The translations under genes were made by a program, and so were the position numbers. Below the pieces are notes generated by a model that was given only the letters and a program-made list of their open reading frames with translations, did no database searches and had not been told where the DNA came from. Shown here in pieces: positions 1-5,647 of a stretch of DNA of 5,862 bases (position 1 is its first letter; each line of letters opens with the position of its first letter). Source of the DNA: Methylophilaceae bacterium (lineage in GTDB: Bacteria > Pseudomonadota > Gammaproteobacteria > Burkholderiales > Methylophilaceae). The DNA lies in assembly GCA_017880825.1 (NCBI GenBank), contig JADGRN010000104.1:1-5862 (forward strand), given 5' to 3'.

Positions 1-621
1 GAAGCCCGGTATGGCATCCTGCTTAACGCCAAATTGTGGCACCCACCAAGAGCGGATTACATCGTCGGCAGTCATCAGCAATCTGACCTTCTTGCCGGTA
101 GGCACGACCATCGCATTATCGACTTCCAGCAGGTAATTCGCGGTTTTTTCAGCCTTGTTGTCAATCTGGTCTTGAGGTGTTGCCATGTTGCTGATAAAAC
201 GCACGCCTTCACCCATGTATTCGTATTCCCATTTCCACTGATGACCCGTGACCTTGATACTCATGTCTGAGTCACTGACGTCTTTCATGGTGAAAATGGT
301 TTTCGTCGCCGGATAAGCCATGCCAATCAGAATCAAGGCCGGAATGACGGTCCAGACCACTTCCAGAACCTTGTGCTCATGAAATTGAGCCGCCTGGTGC
401 CCTACCGACTTGCGGTGTTTGTACAAGGAGTAAAACATGAAACCAAACACCACGACGAAGATGGCCAGACATACCAGCAAAACCAGCGTATGCAGGTCGT
501 AAATTTCGTGTGCTACCCGGGTAACCGGTGCTTGCAAATTGAGTGCGTATTCTGCTCGGGCACTATAGGTGAAGAACGACAGTAATGCTGTAAAGAGAGA
601 GAGAATGATTCTCTTATTCAT
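1..621 (-). CDS. coxB: Cytochrome c oxidase subunit II, N-terminal part (cut by window edge)
   Basis: This is subunit II of an aa3-type haem-copper terminal oxidase, which takes electrons from cytochrome c at its CuA centre. The 207 residues seen begin with a hydrophobic leader (about 1-23, Ala-Arg-Ala before Glu24). Two membrane hairpin helices follow (about 45-65 and 86-105), then the periplasmic cupredoxin domain. Recognisable family blocks are EVVWTVIPALIL (87-98), GHQWKWEYEY (126-135), LLEVDNAMVVP (164-174) and SWWVPQFGVKQDAIPGF (191-207). The start ATG at 619-621 has an AGGA about 11 nt upstream, inside the end of the preceding small ORF. Oddity: residue 190 (codon CGC, positions 52-54) is Arg in DVIRSWW, where family members normally have the first CuA-ligand His (DVIHSWW). 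The Cys/Met ligand loop lies outside the window. The family call is firm; whether CuA is intact cannot be judged here. Confidence 0.97.
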   Translation of the reverse strand, partial: MNKRIILSLFTALLSFFTYSARAEYALNLQAPVTRVAHEIYDLHTLVLLVCLAIFVVVFGFMFYSLYKHRKSVGHQAAQFHEHKVLEVVWTVIPALILIGMAYPATKTIFTMKDVSDSDMSIKVTGHQWKWEYEYMGEGVRFISNMATPQDQIDNKAEKTANYLLEVDNAMVVPTGKKVRLLMTADDVIRSWWVPQFGVKQDAIPGF

Positions 622-623
622 GA

Positions 624-809
624 CTAAGCCCATCCTAATGTGAATAGTTTGGCATTCACCAACAGTGGCACCAGCCATGCTTTGAGCACGGACAAGACAG
701 AAGCGCTGCTGGCGACGACTAGCGAGGTAATTGAAATGACCGACGCAGATTCGCCAGTCGCTTGAGAATAGTTGGGCTTGTTGCTGATTGATGTACTACA
801 AACGCTCAT
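624..809 (-). CDS. Small hypothetical membrane protein upstream of coxB
   Basis: This is an unrecognised 61-residue protein with no assigned function. The N-terminal third is polar and rich in Ser, Thr and Asn. A hydrophobic stretch from about residue 24 to 56 (SVISITSLVV through LVPLLV) could form one or two membrane segments. Two things argue that it is translated. A strong purine-rich Shine-Dalgarno (GGGGGAGG, 813-820) sits about 4 nt before the ATG. The TAG stop also lies only 2 nt before the coxB ATG, an arrangement typical of translational coupling. It would be the first gene of the cox transcript, since a terminator lies upstream at 905-931. It could instead be a non-functional leader ORF. 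It does not resemble the small DUF2970 protein that I know from cox operons. Confidence 0.55.
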   Translation of the reverse strand: MSVCSTSISNKPNYSQATGESASVISITSLVVASSASVLSVLKAWLVPLLVNAKLFTLGWA

Positions 810-848
810 TGTGCCTCCCCCTTAATCATTCCTCACTTTGAGATTTAC

Positions 849-880
849 GGTGTGGTGCCGAAAATTTTCTGCCGCACTAC
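849..880. promoter_or_regulatory. Imperfect dyad in the cox leader region
   Basis: The only upstream control space for the small ORF and coxB is about 810-904 on the minus strand. It contains the perfect palindrome GAAAATTTTC (860-869), flanked by arms GTGTGG and CCGCAC that pair with one wobble, and by direct TGCCG copies. This could be an operator or simply an AT-rich promoter core. I could not identify a convincing -35/-10 pair here, so the site is tentative. Confidence 0.25.
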
Positions 881-904
881 ATTTTTATTACGGCATTCGT
901 GACT

Positions 905-931
905 AAAAAAACTGCGACAGTCTGTCGCAGT
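905..931 (-). terminator. Rho-independent terminator downstream of tRNA-Leu
   Basis: A perfect inverted repeat has 10-nt arms ACTGCGACAG (911-920) and CTGTCGCAGT (922-931) around one central base; in RNA this gives about a 9-bp stem with a 3-nt loop. On the minus strand it is followed by a run of seven T (905-911). Its orientation ends transcription coming from tRNA-Leu and insulates the cox unit that starts about 95 nt further on. Confidence 0.88.
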
Positions 932-1053
932 CCCTGAAACTTAGCATAAAGGAATCGGGAAAACAAGTTAGCCATTTATCATTTTGCTGTCATTTAGCGT
1001 TTTGTCACTAAGCTAAAGATACGAAGTCCTGAATATGGCGAAAACGGCTCCGC

Positions 1054-1059
1054 TATAAT
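1054..1059 (+). promoter_or_regulatory. Possible -10 element for queA
   Basis: A perfect TATAAT lies on the plus strand 162 nt before the queA start. The -35 region at normal spacing is poor (about TGAATA or GAATAT), and no TG extension precedes it. A small inverted repeat, GTCCA (1060-1064) with TGGAC (1071-1075), follows at the expected start site. A transcript from here would cross the antisense strand of tRNA-Leu before reaching queA. It is the best sigma70 candidate I see for queA, but it is weak on its -35 side. Confidence 0.35.
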
Positions 1060-1093
1060 GTCCACAGTAATGGACGCGATCGTTCATGAGGGT

Positions 1094-1180
1094 TGGTGCC
1101 GGGAGGGGGAATCGAACCCCCATGAAGTTGCCCTCGCTGGATTTTGAGTCCAGTGCGTCTACCAATTCCGCCATCCCGGC
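1094..1180 (-). tRNA. tRNA-Leu, anticodon CAA
   Basis: The 87 nt fold as a complete class II tRNA with the CCA end encoded (1094-1096). The acceptor stem is GCCGGGA paired with TCCCGGC, with discriminator A. The D-arm carries GGTAGA, and the anticodon stem is CTGGA/TCCAG around the loop CTCAAAA, giving anticodon CAA (1144-1146) that reads UUG codons. A long variable arm with a GAGG/CTTC stem is typical of leucine tRNAs. The T-arm has a perfect 5-bp G/C stem around TTCGATT. The gene is divergent from queA and separated from the terminator at 905-931 by about 160 nt. Confidence 0.98.
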
Positions 1181-1193
1181 ATAAAGAGTCGGC

Positions 1194-1222
1194 ATTATAT
1201 CCAATAACATCCGGAGTTTCAT
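1194..1222 (-). promoter_or_regulatory. tRNA-Leu promoter
   Basis: On the minus strand a perfect TATAAT -10 (1194-1199) lies 13 nt before the mature tRNA 5' end. A 17-nt spacer leads back to a -35-like ATGAAA (1217-1222, four of six matches to TTGACA). The G/C-rich stretch after the -10 (GCCGAC) resembles the discriminator of growth-rate-controlled stable RNA promoters; control by that route is inferred. The -35 region overlaps the ATG of queA on the other strand. Confidence 0.75.
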
Positions 1223-2255
1223 GCATATCAGCGATTTCGATTTTGACTTACCGGCCGAGTTGATCGCCCAGTTCCCGACCGAACAACGCAACGCCAGTCG
1301 TTTGTTGCGACTGGATGGAGCCAGCGGTGCGCTACAGGATAGCTGGTTTCGCCAGCTGCCGGATTTTCTGCAAGCCGGCGACCTGCTGGTATTCAATGAT
1401 ACGCGCGTGATTAAGGCGCGCTTTACCGGCCAAAAGCCCAGCGGCGGCAAACTGGAAGTTCTGGTAGAAAGAGTACTGGATACGCATCAGGTACTGGCGC
1501 ATATCCGTGCTTCGCATGCGCCCAAGCCCGCTAGCCGCATCATTTTGGCCGATGCTTTTGAAGCTGAAGTAGTCGAACGTCGGGAAGGTTTATTCCTGCT
1601 GAGATTTATCAGCGAAACGCCCGTGCTGGATTTACTCGAGCGTCACGGCACCCTGCCATTGCCACCTTATATTACCCATGCTGCGGATGCCGCTGATGAG
1701 CAACGCTATCAGACCGTCTATGCACGCGCGTCGGGCGCTGTGGCGGCGCCCACCGCCGGCTTGCACTTCGACGCCGCCATGCTCGAGCTGCTACGGCAGG
1801 GCGGCGTGGGCATTGCCTACGTCACGCTGCATGTTGGCGCCGGTACTTTTCAGCCAGTTCGTGTAGACAAGATTGCCGAGCACAAGATGCATAGCGAGTT
1901 GTATTCAGTGCCGGAAGAAACTGTACGACTGATCCAGCAAACCCGGCAAAAAGCGGGCAAGATTACTGCCGTGGGTACTACCGCGTTGCGGGCATTGGAA
2001 AGCGCTGCCAGAAAGCGAAAAGTTGAGGCTGGCAGTGGAGAGACCGCTATATTTATTACGCCGGGCTATCGCTTCCAGGTGGTGGAGCGCTTGCTCACCA
2101 ATTTCCACTTACCGAAAAGCACCCTACTGATGCTGGTTTCAGCCTTTGCTGGGCCGGACCATATCCGGATGGCCTACCAACATGCCATTGAGCAGCGTTA
2201 CCGTTTTTTCAGCTATGGTGACGCCATGCTGATTGAGCGCAAGCAACAAGACTAG
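1221..2255 (+). CDS. queA: S-adenosylmethionine:tRNA ribosyltransferase-isomerase
   Basis: QueA transfers and isomerises the ribosyl part of S-adenosylmethionine onto 7-aminomethyl-7-deazaguanine in tRNA, giving epoxyqueuosine at the wobble base of GUN-anticodon tRNAs in the cytoplasm. The 344 residues match the usual full length. Family blocks in order are LIAQFP (14-19), [15 protein letters not shown] (53-67), [10 protein letters not shown] (75-84), LPLPPYI (145-151), [11 protein letters not shown] (173-183), [13 protein letters not shown] (201-213), [11 protein letters not shown] (251-261), [19 protein letters not shown] (291-309) and [12 protein letters not shown] (327-338). The start is supported by a GGAG at 1213-1216. 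The usual partner gene tgt does not follow; a convergent gene does. No terminator separates the two, because their stops share a CTAG. Confidence 0.98.
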   Translation: MHISDFDFDLPAELIAQFPTEQRNASRLLRLDGASGALQDSWFRQLPDFLQAGDLLVFNDTRVIKARFTGQKPSGGKLEVLVERVLDTHQVLAHIRASHAPKPASRIILADAFEAEVVERREGLFLLRFISETPVLDLLERHGTLPLPPYITHAADAADEQRYQTVYARASGAVAAPTAGLHFDAAMLELLRQGGVGIAYVTLHVGAGTFQPVRVDKIAEHKMHSELYSVPEETVRLIQQTRQKAGKITAVGTTALRALESAARKRKVEAGSGETAIFITPGYRFQVVERLLTNFHLPKSTLLMLVSAFAGPDHIRMAYQHAIEQRYRFFSYGDAMLIERKQQD

Positions 2256-3334
2256 GCCAGCCGCTTTAGCAGGAATTCCGTCACCTGCTCAATTCCACTG
2301 GGGGCAACGGGAACAGGCTTGGGCAATGCAAGAAATTTCTGTAGTTCTGATGCAAAATCTCCGGTCTGCATTTGCTGCATATCAAGCTTCAGGCAGTGCC
2401 CATGTTGTTGTAGCCATGCAACCAGATCGCCCTGCTCCGGCCAGCCATCACGCTCCACATAAATCATTGGAATACCGTTGCAAGCCGCTTCGGCAAAAAC
2501 GCCATAGCCCGGTTTGGATAAAATCGCATCGCAACTGGCAAGCACATCTGTGAAGTCCATAGCCAGCGATTCTATGGTTGAGATATCCGGATGCCGCACC
2601 TGCCAATCAGCTTGAACAAGCCAACGAATGCCCGGCATCTGCGGCCAATTGTCCATGGGCAAACGCGTGGCAATGCCGCCCATGCTCACCAGCACCAGCT
2701 TTTCTTTATTTTTCAGATTGAGCAGTTCATTGATCTGCTGACGACGGTTCATGCCAACACCAGCCACCGGCCCCATGGGCAAAAGATTGTTTAACCACGA
2801 CATCGGCATCCCCGGCGTCAGGCGCAAAAATGCGTCCGCACCTGCATAGGCCTGCTCAATTTGCTGCTGAATAAGTTCAGCTCCCGGAAACGTGCTGCAG
2901 TAATGGCGAAATATATCCGCCCAGTTCAACGAGCACATGGCAATCGATGGAATGCCAAGGCGCGCGCTAGCGGCCAGTGGCAAATAGGCTACATCACTCA
3001 ACACTAAATCTGGTGCCAACAGCGCAAGCGCTTCGGCCTCTTGCGTTATCCGCACATTCCAGTCAGCATGGAACTCGCTATAGGCCTTGAAACTTTCCTC
3101 TACTTTGACTTCCATAGCCGAGGCCATGCACATGCCAAAATCGCTTGCTTGTTCGATATATTGGAACTCTCCGGCGATTCGATTCCTCAAATGGCTGACA
3201 GGCACAGTTGTCCGCAGGCTGATGCGTAAATGCGGCAGCTTGGCACGCAGTAAATTCAGTATAGGCGCAACCTGCGCTACATGGCCGTAGCCGTGTGCCG
3301 AGATGCATACCAGAAGGTGGGGCGCTGTTTTCAA
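2252..3334 (-). CDS. GT-B glycosyltransferase-like protein
   Basis: This is a predicted cytoplasmic two-domain GT-B protein of 360 residues; donor and acceptor are unknown. The N-terminal domain opens with a beta strand and glycine/histidine loop, [12 protein letters not shown] (7-18), and contains [11 protein letters not shown] (113-123). The C-terminal domain begins near LVLVSMGG (213-220) and carries [20 protein letters not shown] (273-292) followed by ERDGWPEQ (294-301), the nucleotide-sugar site in this fold. This pattern resembles the glycosyltransferase-like half of plant L-arabinokinase and its bacterial relatives; that kinship is from memory of the motifs. The start is uncertain. The TTG at 3332-3334 lacks a clear ribosome site, but it keeps the first Gly/His motif, and no ATG or GTG lies in frame back to the upstream stop. 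It stands alone, convergent with queA and divergent from the next gene. Confidence 0.85.
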   Translation of the reverse strand: MKTAPHLLVCISAHGYGHVAQVAPILNLLRAKLPHLRISLRTTVPVSHLRNRIAGEFQYIEQASDFGMCMASAMEVKVEESFKAYSEFHADWNVRITQEAEALALLAPDLVLSDVAYLPLAASARLGIPSIAMCSLNWADIFRHYCSTFPGAELIQQQIEQAYAGADAFLRLTPGMPMSWLNNLLPMGPVAGVGMNRRQQINELLNLKNKEKLVLVSMGGIATRLPMDNWPQMPGIRWLVQADWQVRHPDISTIESLAMDFTDVLASCDAILSKPGYGVFAEAACNGIPMIYVERDGWPEQGDLVAWLQQHGHCLKLDMQQMQTGDFASELQKFLALPKPVPVAPSGIEQVTEFLLKRLA

Positions 3335-3359
3335 GTCTGAGGGGATTACGTTATCGGGG

Positions 3360-3387
3360 TTTACATCATTCAGCCATGCCCTACAAT
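3360..3387 (+). promoter_or_regulatory. Sigma70-type promoter for the secreted-protein gene
   Basis: TTTACA (3360-3365, five of six matches to TTGACA) and TACAAT (3382-3387, five of six to TATAAT) are 16 nt apart. Transcription would start near 3394, leaving a leader of about 55 nt. Two direct copies of ATTTATC (3399-3405 and 3416-3422) lie in that leader. The promoter is inside the gap between the two divergent genes. Confidence 0.7.
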
Positions 3388-3449
3388 GTGCCGTCTTGAT
3401 TTATCCAGTATCACTATTTATCGAGCATTACAAAGGAACCAGCACCATT

Positions 3450-4328
3450 ATGCGATTCGTAAAAACCTTGTTAGCTTCATCCTGCCTTTGTCTCGCCAGT
3501 GTGGCACAAGCCCAGGTACTGCCTGAAGCCACCATCGGCATCAAGATTCCCCTGGCTGCCAAGCCCACTACGCGGCCCATGACGGTAGCCTACGTGCCAT
3601 ATTATAGCCGCTACTACATAGCCGATGGCGGCCTCGCACCGGTGCCCGGTGATTTCGATATCCCCGTTTCCAAATCTCGCGTTCATGCTTATGGCAGCCA
3701 AGGGGAATATATCCAGTCAGCCAAGCCCGGCCTGGATAATCGCTCAATCTACTTCAATCCCAATACACGCCACCTGGAATCTGTTACCTACAACATTTCT
3801 GCCGGCGCAGGGTTTGCGCCGAATACCGGGATTTACACTATTGATCTGAATGACCAAGGGGATCTGCAGGACAGTGCCAGCGAAGCCTCCGGTGTTAACC
3901 CGGCCTTCGGTGACGCTTCCACCATGCCGACTTTCGACCCGGAGAGCAATCGCTACTATGCCAAGCAGGAACGCAGCAATCTGGTATGGATTATTGATCC
4001 GGGCAAGCGCGAAAAAGTCGGGGAAATTGCGCTGGATTTAAAAGCCGCAGACGTGCAATCCGACGACGTCAGTGATCATTTTATCGCTTACACCGGCATC
4101 GCCGGCGAAGAACTCGCGCTGCTGGATGTCGACCACAAAGGTGTGCTGATCTTTGATCTGAAAGGCAAGTTCATCGGCAAAAGTACGCTACCGCCAACCA
4201 TGAAACTACACGCGCAAAATCATTTCACGGGTTTAGGCTATGCTAACGGCATGTTTTTTGTGTTTCACGAGTCAGAAGGTGAATTCGGGACTTATTACGG
4301 CTTTAAAATTTCCGATCTGGCGAAATAA
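3450..4328 (+). CDS. Secreted protein of unknown function, possibly beta-propeller-like
   Basis: I do not recognise the family. The 292-residue product begins with a clear Sec signal peptide: MRFVK, then a hydrophobic core and AQA (19-21) before Gln22. The mature chain of about 271 residues is therefore probably periplasmic or extracellular. It is rich in alternating hydrophobic, aromatic and glycine/aspartate turns such as TGIYTIDLNDQGDL (126-139), FDPESNRYY (162-170), NLVWIIDPGKREKVGEI (177-193) and GVLIFDLKGKFIGK (231-244). These look like blades of a beta-propeller (YncE or NHL style); this is an impression only. There is no transmembrane anchor or lipobox. The ATG is chosen over an upstream in-frame start at 3303 because the signal peptide starts here and AAGGAA (3433-3438) precedes it. 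It is a single gene between its own promoter and a terminator. Confidence 0.88.
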   Translation: MRFVKTLLASSCLCLASVAQAQVLPEATIGIKIPLAAKPTTRPMTVAYVPYYSRYYIADGGLAPVPGDFDIPVSKSRVHAYGSQGEYIQSAKPGLDNRSIYFNPNTRHLESVTYNISAGAGFAPNTGIYTIDLNDQGDLQDSASEASGVNPAFGDASTMPTFDPESNRYYAKQERSNLVWIIDPGKREKVGEIALDLKAADVQSDDVSDHFIAYTGIAGEELALLDVDHKGVLIFDLKGKFIGKSTLPPTMKLHAQNHFTGLGYANGMFFVFHESEGEFGTYYGFKISDLAK

Positions 4329-4335
4329 TGAACCA

Positions 4336-4363
4336 AAAAAAACCGCCCGAAGACGGTTTTTTT
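4336..4363. terminator. Bidirectional terminator between convergent genes
   Basis: A run of A, then CCG (4336-4345), pairs with CGG and a run of seven T (4354-4363) around an 8-nt loop, giving about a 10-bp stem. Read on the plus strand it ends the secreted-protein transcript 8 nt after its stop; read on the minus strand it ends the DUF1097 transcript about 26 nt after its stop. The A and T runs on both flanks suit both directions. Confidence 0.85.
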
Positions 4364-4388
4364 CAAATAACAAAGCAGATCAAATAAG

Positions 4389-4889
4389 TTATTTGCTCAG
4401 CATTCCTGAAAGCTTGCCCGAGAGCATGCCAAACACGGCGCCTATCACAATTGACAATGCCACAATCAACACCGGATTTGTCATGTTCATTGCAGTCACA
4501 GCCATATTTTTGCTTTCAAGGGCATAACCCGCAGTGGCTGCATAACCATATACGTTTGCCGGCACGACAGACAGCAAATTGAAACCCGCGACAATCACCA
4601 GGAAGAAAACCGTTACAGCAATATAGACAGCTGGGCCAGTTGCGCCTGGCAAACCTATAGGATTGAGTCCGACAAGGAATAAAGCGATGCCAGCAAGCAC
4701 TGCGCCATAAATCATGCCTGCGATGGTTTTTTGCAATGCGGCGTTATCACCACCGGTGTGAAAGTAACATCCCCAGGCAATAAAACCGGCCCAGACCAAA
4801 ACCATCCCTGCGAGCGGCCCAAGTGCAAGATAAGCCCATATACCACCGAGCAAAGCAATACTGATAGACAGTGCGACTAATTTAGACAT
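4389..4889 (-). CDS. DUF1097-type inner-membrane protein
   Basis: This is a 166-residue, very hydrophobic protein with about five predicted membrane segments (roughly 4-23, 26-43, 54-75, 86-105 and 137-158) and a short Lys-ended tail. The pattern FIAWGCYFHTGGDNAALQKT (36-55) resembles the DUF1097 family (such as E. coli YcdZ), recalled from motif shape; the biochemical role is unknown. The start at 4887-4889 is preferred over the in-frame ATG at 4958 because a strong GGAGG lies 5 nt before it, and the extra upstream residues (polar, with two Cys) look like leader sequence rather than protein. The gene is transcribed alone, with a bidirectional terminator after it and a perfect FNR-type site 76 nt before the start, which suggests induction at low oxygen. 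Confidence 0.85.
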   Translation of the reverse strand: MSKLVALSISIALLGGIWAYLALGPLAGMVLVWAGFIAWGCYFHTGGDNAALQKTIAGMIYGAVLAGIALFLVGLNPIGLPGATGPAVYIAVTVFFLVIVAGFNLLSVVPANVYGYAATAGYALESKNMAVTAMNMTNPVLIVALSIVIGAVFGMLSGKLSGMLSK

Positions 4890-4930
4890 ACATTCCTCCC
4901 TCTTAAGATTGATGGAACGACAGCAGTCAG

Positions 4931-4939
4931 ATGAGTAAA
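4931..4939 (-). promoter_or_regulatory. Possible -10 region of the FNR-dependent promoter
   Basis: On the minus strand TTTACT (4934-4939) matches TATAAT at four of six positions. It would place the transcription start near 4926, with the FNR box centre about 39-40 bp upstream. That is close to the -41.5 position usual for class II activation. There is no good -35 hexamer, as expected for an activator-dependent promoter. A short GGGC/GCCC dyad (4944-4956) lies between the box and this element. Confidence 0.35.
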
Positions 4940-4957
4940 GCTGGGGCTTAGTGCCCA

Positions 4958-4973
4958 CTTGATTTTCATCAAG
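4958..4973. promoter_or_regulatory. FNR/Anr-type binding site
   Basis: CTTGATTTTCATCAAG contains TTGAT-N4-ATCAA (4959-4972), an exact match to the consensus of FNR/Anr oxygen-sensing regulators, extended by one more symmetric base pair on each side. Its centre at 4965.5 is 76 nt upstream of the DUF1097 start codon. No other gene starts nearby, so that gene is the obvious target. A closely related CRP/FNR-family member such as Dnr could bind the same sequence. Confidence 0.75.
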
Positions 4974-5021
4974 CCTGCCGAGGGAAATAGTAGTACGGTT
5001 TTATTTAGAAAGGTAAATTAT

Positions 5022-5040
5022 TTGCACCCGTATTGTGCAA
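5022..5040 (-). terminator. Possible weak terminator after the transglycosylase gene
   Basis: TTGCAC (5022-5027) and GTGCAA (5035-5040) form a perfect 6-bp inverted repeat with a 7-nt loop, 13 nt beyond the stop at 5054. On the minus strand it is followed by ATAATTT rather than a clean T run, so termination would be inefficient; it could instead be a regulator site. It is the only candidate end for the proS-transglycosylase transcript before the DUF1097 promoter. Confidence 0.35.
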
Positions 5041-5053
5041 GCGAGATGCTGGA

Positions 5054-5647
5054 TTAAAGGCTGGGCGCGCGATAACTCCAGCTCTTGCGCCAGGCACCGA
5101 CCACCATATAGGGATATTCCGGCTGTCCCAGGCTACCGTTATAACGACCTAATGCGCGGTACAAATCGCCTTTTTCCATATCCAGATAATGCCGCAGGAT
5201 GGTGCAACCGTAGCGCAAGTTAAGACGCAGATGAAACAGGTCCTGATCCGGGTTCCCTATCTGCTGCACCCAGAACGGCATGACCTGCATGAAGCCGCGC
5301 GCACCGACCGCTGATACCGCATACTTCTTGAAGCCACTTTCCACCTGTATCAGCCCCAGCACCAGCTGTGGGTCCAGCCCAGCGCGACTGGCTTCGTAAT
5401 TCACCGTACGCAAAAAATCTATGCGCAATTGCTTGTCCGGCATTTTTTGTTCCAAACGCCGCGACATGTCACTTAACCAGACCAGGCTTTCAGCACCGCT
5501 GGCAAACACCAATCTGGGAGCCGCGTCATCGCTGATGGATTTCTGCATCAGCGCCCTGACGCTATTGGATAGCTGCTCTTCCTTCTGCGCGCCCGCCCAT
5601 GCGGCCGATGCACAAACCAGCAGCAGACAGGCAATCAGCTTGCGCAT
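5054..5647 (-). CDS. Periplasmic lytic transglycosylase (SLT domain)
   Basis: This enzyme would cleave the glycan strands of peptidoglycan between N-acetylmuramic acid and N-acetylglucosamine, leaving 1,6-anhydro ends. The 197-residue product has a Sec signal peptide ([10 protein letters not shown] onward, AWA at 16-18 before Gly19). An alpha-helical linker follows, then a goose-lysozyme-like SLT domain from about residue 84. The catalytic Glu is E103 in LIQVESGF (99-106), followed by [12 protein letters not shown] (115-126), [13 protein letters not shown] (143-155) and [10 protein letters not shown] (165-174), all in the usual order. There is no lipobox, so it is probably soluble rather than a lipoprotein. 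The ATG at 5645-5647 has GAGG 4 nt upstream and overlaps the end of proS by 13 bp, so the two are probably cotranscribed. The exact subfamily cannot be set from the sequence alone. Confidence 0.94.
   Translation of the reverse strand: MRKLIACLLLVCASAAWAGAQKEEQLSNSVRALMQKSISDDAAPRLVFASGAESLVWLSDMSRRLEQKMPDKQLRIDFLRTVNYEASRAGLDPQLVLGLIQVESGFKKYAVSAVGARGFMQVMPFWVQQIGNPDQDLFHLRLNLRYGCTILRHYLDMEKGDLYRALGRYNGSLGQPEYPYMVVGAWRKSWSYRAPSL

Noticed and set aside
34..585. Plus-strand ORFs at 34-270 and 373-585
   Set aside because: They lie antisense to coxB, whose minus-strand translation is clearly the real one; their products show no motif.
1013..1450. Minus-strand ORF of 145 codons
   Set aside because: It runs through tRNA-Leu and antisense to the start of queA; its sequence is a translation of the tRNA and the complement of queA.
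2233..3290. Plus-strand ORFs inside the glycosyltransferase gene (2233-2553, 2591-2794, 3041-3290)
   Set aside because: Shadows of the minus-strand gene, whose motifs run continuously through them.
3303..3449. Upstream in-frame extension of the secreted-protein gene
   Set aside because: It would bury the signal peptide and cross the promoter and the opposite gene's start; the ATG at 3450 begins the signal peptide.
3477..3701. Minus-strand ORF inside the secreted-protein gene
   Set aside because: It overlaps a well-supported signal-peptide gene and has no ribosome site or recognisable motif.
4890..4958. Upstream ATG for the DUF1097 gene
   Set aside because: The added residues are not membrane-like, and the FNR-type promoter lies at or just before them; the ATG at 4887-4889 has a strong ribosome site.
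5601..5647. Lipoprotein signal on the transglycosylase
   Set aside because: The Cys12 context LLVC does not fit a lipobox, while a standard signal-peptidase I site (AWA) is present.
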